Positions 33,601-40,845 of a stretch of 44,225 nt of DNA are shown here, piece after piece (the stretch's first letter is position 1; the number at the start of each line of letters is the position of its first letter). The notes beneath the pieces are model-generated. The model was not told the DNA's origin, searched no databases, and saw only the letters and a program-made list of their open reading frames with translations. A program made the translations under genes and the position numbers. The stretch is taken from NCBI GenBank assembly GCA_002450905.1, contig DKAT01000048.1:1-44225 (forward strand). The letters are read 5' to 3'. Source of the DNA: Spirochaetia bacterium UBA6919 (lineage in GTDB: Bacteria > Spirochaetota > UBA6919).

Positions 33601-34112
33601 TAATGCCTCTGAAAAATTGAACTTAATCCCTTATTATCATGCTAACTATTGTTCGGTAATAAAACCATGACACTTAATAATATTTATATGATCGGATAAT
33701 ATATTTATAATTTTCTTCTTTAGAGCCTTATTGTATATTGATCCAATGGTTTGGTGATCTCAATATAAATTAATAAGATTTCAATCTCTACAGAATTTCA
33801 GTATTATGTCATATTTGTTATCGTGAATTTTTGGAGGAAATTTTACTATATATCCATTAAATGTTATGGGAAATAAAAAATTGTTTATAATGGAATACTT
33901 TATGAGATAAAGTATATTAAATTATGTCAGATGAATTGAATAGCTGCATAAATTACTAGTAATGATTTAAGTGATTTATTTAAATTTTTAATTAGAAAAT
34001 TTTTGGTAATAAATATTCTAAGTAATTAATTGTTTAATGTTAATGATTAGGTTAATCTAATTTATATAAGGATGCAATTAGGATCCTAAAAAATGACATT
34101 AGCAGAAATTAT
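33601..34112. other. Long AT-rich intergenic region
   Basis: About 510 bases between two minus-strand genes. No open frame with a ribosome binding site is convincing (GGAGGAAA near 33833 leads nowhere). The 12-base palindrome TTAGGATCCTAA (34078-34089) lies 24 bases after the FliL-like gene. It should contain the HD-GYP promoter. Confidence 0.4.
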
Positions 34113-34586
34113 CTATTGCTTTATGACAAAAAAATGAGAATAATAAATATCAGTGATAATAGTTTTTTTCATAATTTTGGAATTAATGACAGCTAGAAGT
34201 TCTCTTTTAAGATTTTCTCTTTTTTCTACCGTATTGATATCATTATATGATTTTTCTGTGAAATATATCTGTATTAATTTCATAATTTGTTCACGTTTGG
34301 TAATGATTTCCCATTCCGTTTCGTTTTTTCCGCGTGGATATGCCAAAGCAATTTGGTAATCAAATTTTATAAAACCATCATCTATTGTTTTGACAAAACT
34401 GACCTTATCAAGAATATAAGTAGATTGATCTGGTTTAAGAACCTTCTTTTTTGTACCGACGTTTTCATCTCCAATAATTTTTAAATCTAAGGTTCTGGTG
34501 ATTTTTGGTTTCTCTTTGGAGCATTGTATCGTTATTAAAATCGGTATTATTAATATAATTATATATTTATATAAAGCACTTATCAT
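34113..34586 (-). CDS. FliL-like lipoprotein
   Basis: 157 residues. The start is the ATG at 34586, with GAGG 7 bases upstream; a longer frame from 34691 would run inside the preceding gene. The signal sequence MISALYKYIIILIIPILITI ends at Cys (IQC) followed by SKEK. The C-terminal half follows the FliL pattern: KFDYQIALAYPRG, ITKREQIMKLIQIYFTEKSY, NDINTVEKRENLKRELLAVI, then ITDIYYSHFFVIK. FliL supports the flagellar motor in the inner membrane; a lipid-anchored version points to the periplasmic side. The identification is by pattern only and is moderately sure. It is 10 bases downstream of the amidinotransferase gene. Confidence 0.55.
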   Translation of the reverse strand: MISALYKYIIILIIPILITIQCSKEKPKITRTLDLKIIGDENVGTKKKVLKPDQSTYILDKVSFVKTIDDGFIKFDYQIALAYPRGKNETEWEIITKREQIMKLIQIYFTEKSYNDINTVEKRENLKRELLAVINSKIMKKTIITDIYYSHFFVIKQ

Positions 34587-34596
34587 TTGTAATCCT

Positions 34597-35604
34597 CTAT
34601 ATTTTCTTGTAATAATTTTCATATCGATATTTTTCACGATATTCTTTGACATTTTCTTTAATATCATCGGCAGATTCGTAAAAAATACCAAGATCCCCTA
34701 TCATACATTTTATAGAACCGCCACCTTTTTTTAAGAATTCAGAAACATCGATTTGAACTGGTATTGCCCCCCTTTCCTTCACTTGATGGATGAGCTGATC
34801 ACTGACTCCTTTGGGTAAGAATAATATATTCTCATTTTGATAAGTTGTTTGAAAGGAGTTTGTTGAATATAATTTAGCATCGTTCTCTGATAAGGGTATT
34901 AGATGATCGCCAAATTGTTTTTTACAGGTGGTTTGAGAATCTTTTGAAAGCCCTTCCATGAAAACGAGGAGGTATTGTTTGTTCTCGCCAAAGCTGGAGA
35001 AGATTGTATCACCGTGATAATAGGATTCATTGATTAATTCAAGGGGTATGATGGGTATGCTATTAATAATCTTTTCCAATTCGGTAAGAACATTAAAATC
35101 AGATCGGAATCCATAGACTCGCTGGTATGGTGGGAATCCCCATTTTAATCTAAACCGCTGCTGCTTAATCTTTCCATAGGTAAAAATATATTTATTCCCC
35201 GCTGGAAAGAAATCCGCTTCTCCTTCGAATCGTTTTGAGAGATGATATGTAGGGATACCAATATTTTCTATAAAATCTTTATAAAAAAACTCTTCTCCAG
35301 AACGGGTTGGGATGAGATTTGATAAGTAAAATCCTTTTTCTATAAGGGGAGCGTGTTGTTGTACCTTTGCGAGGAAGCCAGCATTAGCTGGATATACAAG
35401 TCCTGGATATTCAATTTGTGGTGGGATGACAAATATTTGAAGACCGTGAGATAATAATACATCAGCGAGATAGTGCCACTGCTTAATTGCGAGATTTCTA
35501 TCGACTTGTTTCTTTATTCCAAAAAGATTTCGGGTATGAGGATTTGCACCGCCCTTAATAGAAAAGAAAAATGGATCCCCCATTAATATACTATGCTTAT
35601 TCAT
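34597..35604 (-). CDS. Amidinotransferase-family protein (DDAH/ADI fold)
   Basis: 335 residues of the guanidino-group-modifying fold. The expected catalytic parts are visible: EGEADFFPAGNKYIF (acidic residues near 127), YYHGDTIFSSFG (His near 220), and the C-terminal KKGGGSIKCMIGDLG with the nucleophilic Cys near 305. MNKHSILMGDPFFF at the start is equivalent to the 'vxMcpPdyf' of the family. Members act on arginine, methylated arginine or ornithine; the substrate is not determined. Its gene is followed closely by the FliL-like gene, possibly co-transcribed. Confidence 0.8.
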   Translation of the reverse strand: MNKHSILMGDPFFFSIKGGANPHTRNLFGIKKQVDRNLAIKQWHYLADVLLSHGLQIFVIPPQIEYPGLVYPANAGFLAKVQQHAPLIEKGFYLSNLIPTRSGEEFFYKDFIENIGIPTYHLSKRFEGEADFFPAGNKYIFTYGKIKQQRFRLKWGFPPYQRVYGFRSDFNVLTELEKIINSIPIIPLELINESYYHGDTIFSSFGENKQYLLVFMEGLSKDSQTTCKKQFGDHLIPLSENDAKLYSTNSFQTTYQNENILFLPKGVSDQLIHQVKERGAIPVQIDVSEFLKKGGGSIKCMIGDLGIFYESADDIKENVKEYREKYRYENYYKKI

Positions 35605-35889
35605 ACAGCAATATCCTGTTTTATAGATATTAATCTCAATTGAAATTAAATTATATTAGAATTCTATTAATCCAATACAATAGAGAATATAGTATAAAAT
35701 CCCTATATTTTGATGAAAAAAAAATAATTTCCATTTTATTTTAACCCGAATAGAATTATTTTGTGTTAAATTTTAATAATATAATGATAATTTGAATAAA
35801 AATATTTTGCAGATTTATATAAATCAATTTCTGCATTCAAACAAGGAATTATCAGTAAATTAATTTACTAAAATCCCAAAAGGTGAATC

Positions 35890-36231
35890 ATGACCTATTT
35901 TTCATTAGCTGAAGCCCGTAAGTTACTTCCTGAGATAAGAGATATAACTAAAACCTATTTTGAACAAGTACATGAGCTTACAGAACTACTTAAAGATGTC
36001 GATGAAGATCAGTCTCATAAAATAGAAAATCAGATTGAGGTTCTTGTAAAGACTTGGGTAATTAAGATTTTAGATTATGGTGTTGAAATAAAGGGACTCT
36101 GGTTGGTGGATTTTGATTCAGGGGATGGTTATTATTATTGCTGGAAATATAATGAAGACGATATATTATACTTTCACCGTTATGAAACGGGCTATGCGGG
36201 GCGTCGTCCTATACACCTCCTTGAGAACTAA
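35890..36231 (+). CDS. DUF2203-family protein
   Basis: 113 residues. Matches DUF2203: FSLAEARKLLPEIRDI at the start, a helical middle and a conserved end (EIKGLWLVDFDSGDGYYYCW, DDILYFHRYETGYAGRRPI). No function is known; members are found in very varied bacteria. AGGTGA lies 5 bases before the ATG. The pteridine-reductase-like gene starts 42 bases later on the same strand. Confidence 0.85.
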   Translation: MTYFSLAEARKLLPEIRDITKTYFEQVHELTELLKDVDEDQSHKIENQIEVLVKTWVIKILDYGVEIKGLWLVDFDSGDGYYYCWKYNEDDILYFHRYETGYAGRRPIHLLEN

Positions 36232-36273
36232 GAATCTTTTATTTATTCACCCCTGGCAATCAAGGATTATTCC

Positions 36274-36987
36274 ATGAAAGGGACTGCTCTCATCACTGGA
36301 GGGGCAAGGAGAATTGGAAAGGCAATTACCTTAAAACTATCTGAGATGGGATTTAACATAGCACTCCATTATAATTCATCACGCGAATCTGCTCTCAGTA
36401 TGGCTTCTCATATTAAAGAAACTGGAGTAGATGTTGAACTCTTCCCCTGTGATCTAACCATAGAAAGTAACATTGAACCATTCTTCCAGAACGTGATAAA
36501 ACACTTTGGGACATTCGATCTGTTAGTCAATAATGCATCCATATTTAAAAAATCCCCCCTTATCGATACTTCTTTTGAGACATTTAATCAAAACTTCAAT
36601 ATTAATTTCAAAGTCCCATACTTCCTATCCCAGTTGTTTGCAAGACATTGTCAGACTGGGCAGATCATTAATATCGTTGATGCTAAAATATCCCGTATTG
36701 ATACATCTTATTCAGCTTATACGTTATCTAAAATGGCTCTGGCTAATTTTACTACCATATCGGCTAAAGAACTGTCCCCATCCATCCGAGTCAATGCCAT
36801 AGCTCCAGGTTATATTATCCCCCCTGATGAAGAATCCGGTGAATATCTAACAAAACGTCCAGAGTCCATCCCCTTGAAGCGTAAGGGAGAAGTCGAAGAA
36901 ATCCTAAAGGGGTTGGAGTTTCTTATCGAAAATCATTTTGTGACTGGTCAAATTCTTTTTATAGACGGAGGTGATCATCTTATATAA
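36274..36987 (+). CDS. Short-chain dehydrogenase, pteridine-reductase-like
   Basis: 237 residues, classical SDR fold. The cofactor motif is TGGARRIGKA, the variant with an Arg that marks NADPH-dependent pteridine reductases (PTR1, FolM); then DLLVNNASIF, catalytic Tyr and Lys in SAYTLSKMAL, IRVNAIAPGYIIPP and TGQILFIDGGDHL. The likely reaction is reduction of dihydropteridines to tetrahydro forms; a different carbonyl substrate is possible. AGGA lies 8 bases before the ATG. Confidence 0.82.
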   Translation: MKGTALITGGARRIGKAITLKLSEMGFNIALHYNSSRESALSMASHIKETGVDVELFPCDLTIESNIEPFFQNVIKHFGTFDLLVNNASIFKKSPLIDTSFETFNQNFNINFKVPYFLSQLFARHCQTGQIINIVDAKISRIDTSYSAYTLSKMALANFTTISAKELSPSIRVNAIAPGYIIPPDEESGEYLTKRPESIPLKRKGEVEEILKGLEFLIENHFVTGQILFIDGGDHLI

Positions 36988-37032
36988 TTTTATCTATAAT
37001 ATAATTCTAATTATTTTTTTAGGAGACGATCA

Positions 37033-37329
37033 ATGAAACAGAATATTTTTGGTTTATTTTATCTGGTGATTATAATTATACTGTCCACATCCTTAGTCCT
37101 GGCACATAATCACAAGCAATCCCAAAACCATTTCAAAATTAATTCTACACACAAAATAGCTAATCAAAAAAACTCTCAGCCGATTCAACCAAAGAACTCT
37201 GCAAATAGTTTAAGGGTAGAACCAAAGATCAATGATATTCAGAAAGAATTGGACTCGTTGTATAAGCAATATAAACAGAATGACAACAAAGAAGATGATG
37301 AGGACGAGGACGACGAAGACGACGAATAA
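37033..37329 (+). CDS. Small secreted protein with an acidic tail
   Basis: 98 residues, not recognised. A signal peptide (MKQNIFGLFYLVIIIILSTS) is followed by a His/Asn/Gln/Lys-rich polar region, a short helix (NDIQKELDSLYKQYKQND) and a final block of about 15 nearly continuous Asp/Glu encoded by GAT/GAC/GAG/GAA repeats (37290-37329). TAGGAG lies 7 bases before the ATG. The tail may bind cations or act as a flexible linker; that is speculation. Confidence 0.6.
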   Translation: MKQNIFGLFYLVIIIILSTSLVLAHNHKQSQNHFKINSTHKIANQKNSQPIQPKNSANSLRVEPKINDIQKELDSLYKQYKQNDNKEDDEDEDDEDDE

Positions 37330-37455
37330 TATACGTATAACTCAAAATATAGTTCTCTACTCGAGATAAAAAATAATTGGAATTAAACTAGGAAAATCTC
37401 TAAAGATATTATAAAAATAATAGATAAATTAAATTAATACCCTCGGAGAAGTCTC

Positions 37456-38802
37456 ATGTTGGAACAAGAGTGGAGATTAATTGAACAATTTCTCCATAAA
37501 GAATTCCCCAAAGATCGTGAATTATGGCTGGATTACATTAAATATCTGTCCTCGTCCGATGAGGAAATTTATATCTCTGTTCTAAATTCTGTATATAAAG
37601 ATAGAATCAGTGATCGCTATATTGACGCTATCCACCATTTTATGGATAAACGATTTGGAAGACGATATCAATTAAAAGTTATGGTGCAGGAAGAACCTGA
37701 CGAGGAGCTAATCATCGTCCCTTCAAAACCCCTTGAATCCAACAAACCACAAAAGTCTTTCCAGCCCAATTTATTTGACTCCCTTGAAATTAAATATACT
37801 TTCGATCAATTTGTTGTAGGAAATAATAGCCAATTAGCCTATGCAGCAGCAATACGGATATCAGAAACACCCGGACGGGATTATAATCCTTTTTTTCTCT
37901 ATGGTGGTGTGGGACTTGGCAAAACCCATTTAATGCAGGCTATTGGTCATGAGATCCACAAAAGAGATCCTGTGCTTGAAGTGATTTACGTTACCAGTGA
38001 GCAATTTACCAATGAGTACGTAGCATCTCTCCAGAAAAAACGCCCTCATGCCTTTCGTCTAAAATATCGATTTGCAGATGTCCTTCTTGTCGATGATATC
38101 CAGTTTCTTGAAGGAAAAGAAGGTATTCAGGAGGAATTATTCCACACCTTTAATAAACTTAAGGAGGATGGAAAGCAGATGGTATTCACCAGTGATCGCC
38201 CTCCAAGAGAATTAAAGACCATCACTGATCGTTTGTTGTCCCGGTTCGCTTCTGGACTTGTAGCTGATATAAAACCTCCTGATCTAGAGACTAGAAAAGC
38301 GATTCTTCTAAAAAAAATGGTAAAAAATAAAATCAGCCTAACTCCAGAGATTATTGATTTCTTATCAAACAATATCACAAATAATGTACGGGATCTTGAA
38401 GCAGCAGTTATCAAGCTGAAATCTATTATCGACCTTTTAAAAGAGAAATTAACCATACGTCGTGTAGAAGATGAGTTGAAAGATATCCTAAACTATCATA
38501 CAGGAAGAAAAAATCTCACAGTAGAACAGATCCAGCGGGAAGTAGCCAATTACTACAACATCAGTTATTCCGATATGAAGTCTAAGAAAAGGAATGATTC
38601 TATCACTAAACCAAGGCACATTGCTGTATACTTGGCAAAACAATTAACAAATCTATCCACCATTGATCTGGGCAACGAATTTGGCGGACGTAATCATTCT
38701 ACAATGGTCTCAGCCTATCAAAAAATTGAGGAGGAGATGAGAAATAATGACTCCACCCGCAATGATATCGAACACCTCAGAACACGCCTCATGAGGGTCT
38801 AG
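37456..38802 (+). CDS. dnaA: Chromosomal replication initiator DnaA
   Basis: Binds DnaA boxes and melts oriC. 448 residues: a divergent domain I (about 1-75), a linker, an AAA+ domain with Walker A GGVGLGKTHLM (150-157), Walker B VLLVDDIQFLEGKEG and sensor FTSDRPPRELKT, and domain IV with ITKPRHIAVYLAKQL and the signature GNEFGGRNHSTMVSAYQKI. A GGAGAAG precedes the ATG. dnaN, recF and gyrB do not follow, which is the usual order elsewhere; dut and a histidine kinase follow instead. A second, more distant dnaA copy in the genome cannot be excluded. Confidence 0.95.
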   Translation: MLEQEWRLIEQFLHKEFPKDRELWLDYIKYLSSSDEEIYISVLNSVYKDRISDRYIDAIHHFMDKRFGRRYQLKVMVQEEPDEELIIVPSKPLESNKPQKSFQPNLFDSLEIKYTFDQFVVGNNSQLAYAAAIRISETPGRDYNPFFLYGGVGLGKTHLMQAIGHEIHKRDPVLEVIYVTSEQFTNEYVASLQKKRPHAFRLKYRFADVLLVDDIQFLEGKEGIQEELFHTFNKLKEDGKQMVFTSDRPPRELKTITDRLLSRFASGLVADIKPPDLETRKAILLKKMVKNKISLTPEIIDFLSNNITNNVRDLEAAVIKLKSIIDLLKEKLTIRRVEDELKDILNYHTGRKNLTVEQIQREVANYYNISYSDMKSKKRNDSITKPRHIAVYLAKQLTNLSTIDLGNEFGGRNHSTMVSAYQKIEEEMRNNDSTRNDIEHLRTRLMRV

Positions 38803-38905
38803 GTAATAAGCTATCCCTTTTTAAATAATTTCCTATTTCATTATATCACAATAATCAATCCAATTTAAAGCGGTTATTAAAATGATTGTGCCGTACCTAA
38901 CCACC

Positions 38906-38932
38906 ATCGGAATCAAAATTTTTAGTTCCGAT
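38906..38932. repeat. 27-bp dyad repeat, copy C
   Basis: ATCGGAA / TTCCGAT arms around TCAAAATTTTTAG. Lies 103 bases after the dnaA stop and 130 before dut. Confidence 0.8.
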
Positions 38933-38999
38933 CATGATACATTTTCACACTTATGGATAAGTAAAATTTAAAGGAGAATTGTTAAAATTTGGCTTTTTC

Positions 39000-39028
39000 T
39001 TGACAAGATGATAAATAAATGTTACCCT
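39000..39028 (+). promoter_or_regulatory. Candidate promoter of dut and the histidine kinase
   Basis: A perfect TTGACA (39000-39005), 17 bases, then TACCCT (39023-39028), a weak -10 that is preceded by TG as in extended -10 promoters. The start would lie near 39035. Confidence 0.45.
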
Positions 39029-39062
39029 TAAGTAAATTAATATGTTTTTATTATGAAAACCT

Positions 39063-39506
39063 ATGGATAAGATCAATATTCAAATCAAAGCTCTTTCAGA
39101 TCACTGCACAATCCCTACTTACGAATCATCACAATCATCAGGAATGGATATCTACGCTGACTTTCAGGAAAATAAAATAATAACCTCCGGAAAATACTTA
39201 CTGGTTCCAACTGGATTTTCAGTTAAAATCCCAGCAGGATATGAAATTCAGATAAGACCTAGGAGCGGATTAGCGATGAAACACGGAATTACTGTTCTCA
39301 ACAGCCCTGGAACCATAGACAGCGACTACAGAGGAGAAATTAAAGTAATTCTAATTAATCTTGGTCAGGAAGATTTCGTAATCCAACCTAAAATGCGGAT
39401 AGCTCAAATGGTAGTTCAAAGAGTTTTTCATGCAACTTTAGAAATTGTAGCAGAATTGGATTCTTCTTCCAGAGGGAGTGGGGGGTTTGGAAGTACTGGA
39501 TTATGA
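39063..39506 (+). CDS. dut: Deoxyuridine triphosphatase
   Basis: Hydrolyses dUTP to dUMP, keeping uracil out of DNA. A homotrimeric type of 147 residues with all five motifs: SSGMDIYA, IRPRSGLAMKHG, NSPGTIDSDYRGEI, RIAQMVVQR, and RGSGGFGSTGL. No clear Shine-Dalgarno sequence precedes the ATG. The stop overlaps the start of the following kinase by 4 bases (ATGA). Confidence 0.96.
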   Translation: MDKINIQIKALSDHCTIPTYESSQSSGMDIYADFQENKIITSGKYLLVPTGFSVKIPAGYEIQIRPRSGLAMKHGITVLNSPGTIDSDYRGEIKVILINLGQEDFVIQPKMRIAQMVVQRVFHATLEIVAELDSSSRGSGGFGSTGL

Positions 39507-40756
39507 ATACTAATTCTTTTATAAAGCAATTTTCAAGGCAATTATTCTCTCTCCCTATACTTTATAATGATAGTTATGAGGCTCTTCGCTATTTGAAAGG
39601 GCATCTCATTGTAATGATCCTAACGATTCTTTTTATAGTAATGTCCTTTTTTAAAGAATCCAGCCAATTATTAAGGCTACCTATTGAAATTATTATACCA
39701 ATCATTTTAATTTCTCTTTTATCCTATATTTCAGCACTATATATTTATAAAAAAAGTGGCATTGACTCGGATTTATTTAAAAAAATAGATATGTTGGGTA
39801 AATTTATAGTTGTAACAAATACCATTATCATTATTTATATGACAAAAGACCCCAGAACAGCCTGGTGGTTTGCCTATTTCCTTCTCATTGTGTTTATATC
39901 TTTACTGAGTGAATTTCATTTATTTTTCTTTCTGATATTTACAATATATCCCCTTGTGATAGGTATTTTGTTTATAACAGATGAGGAGCTTATGAGGTTA
40001 TACTCAAAATTTCACCGTATGTATCCCCTGATATTGGGGGTGATATCTCCTGTGCTCTATTTTTATCAGTGTAAAATAAAAAAACACGAACAATCAATTA
40101 AGGTGAATAACATCTTATTGATGAATGAATTAAACGAAATAAAATTAACATTAGAGAGGGAAAGGATATCCCGTGACCTTCATGATAGTCTTGGTGCTTT
40201 ATTAACTGGAAATATTATCAATTCGGAAATTGCAAGGGAAGAATTATATACAAACCCTAAGAAGACTGAAGAAATGCTTCAAACGATAGAGGATTTGTCT
40301 CGGAATGCGTTGATTCAAATGAGAGAAGTGGTCTATTCCATTATGGAGAACAAAGAACTTCTTCAGGATTTTAATAATTATCTTTATATCAGGGCAAATG
40401 ATCTTTTAAGAATGAAAAATATAAGACTGGATTATCATTGCCAGGAAGACATAGGAAATTTTCTAAGTGCTAAATTAAAATATCAGATATATAAAACTAT
40501 TGGTGAACTTCTCACAAATATAATTCGACACTCTAAAGCTTCTGATGTCGTTATGAAGCTAGAAAGTATAGATAATAAGATCCGAGTATATATTTCAGAT
40601 AATGGAAAAGGATTTGATAAAGATGATAAATCAGAGTCAGGCAGGGGTCTTAAAAATATTAATTTTCGTATTCAAGATATGGGAGGAGAAATTCAGATAA
40701 ATTCTATACTTGGAAAGGGATCAGAGATTGAGATTATTATACCTGTAAAAGAATAA
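39503..40756 (+). CDS. NarL-system type sensor histidine kinase (HisKA_3)
   Basis: 417 residues. Five to six membrane helices (about 35-190) with short loops form a membrane sensor domain that I do not recognise. A HisKA_3 dimerisation helix follows with His227 in RISRDLHDSLGALLTGN, then HATPase_c (N-box IGELLTNIIRHSKASDV, G1 VYISDNGKGFDKDD, G2 SGRGLKNINFRIQDMGG). The HD in the phosphorylation motif is typical of kinases that pair with LuxR-type regulators, yet none is adjacent. Translation is probably coupled to dut by ATGA overlap. A strong terminator follows. Confidence 0.9.
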   Translation: MNTNSFIKQFSRQLFSLPILYNDSYEALRYLKGHLIVMILTILFIVMSFFKESSQLLRLPIEIIIPIILISLLSYISALYIYKKSGIDSDLFKKIDMLGKFIVVTNTIIIIYMTKDPRTAWWFAYFLLIVFISLLSEFHLFFFLIFTIYPLVIGILFITDEELMRLYSKFHRMYPLILGVISPVLYFYQCKIKKHEQSIKVNNILLMNELNEIKLTLERERISRDLHDSLGALLTGNIINSEIAREELYTNPKKTEEMLQTIEDLSRNALIQMREVVYSIMENKELLQDFNNYLYIRANDLLRMKNIRLDYHCQEDIGNFLSAKLKYQIYKTIGELLTNIIRHSKASDVVMKLESIDNKIRVYISDNGKGFDKDDKSESGRGLKNINFRIQDMGGEIQINSILGKGSEIEIIIPVKE

Positions 40757-40781
40757 TAATATCATATTTATCATAAAACTA

Positions 40782-40807
40782 AAAAACCCCTTATGAAAGG
40801 GGTTTTT
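40782..40807. terminator. Bidirectional terminator between the histidine kinase and aprA
   Basis: AAAAACCCCTT and AAGGGGTTTTT make an 11-bp perfect stem with loop ATGA; the T/A tails serve both directions. It ends the dut-kinase unit on the plus strand and lies 38 bases after the aprA stop on the minus strand. Confidence 0.85.
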
Positions 40808-40845
40808 ATATGAAAATCTTCTTTAATTTTTTAAGAAGAGATTAT

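Larger units (their letters stand above)
38803..39062. other. dnaA-dut intergenic region, candidate origin features
   Basis: 260 bases, AT-rich, with copy C of the dyad and near-matches to the DnaA box TTWTNCACA: the minus-strand TTATCCATA at 38952-38960 and again at 39062-39070 (8 of 9), and ATTTTCACA at 38941-38949 (8 of 9). No perfect box was found. Origins often flank dnaA, so this is a candidate, no more. Confidence 0.3.

Noticed and set aside
34078..34089. TTAGGATCCTAA palindrome
   Set aside because: A single 12-base palindrome with no second copy and no promoter around it; may be chance.
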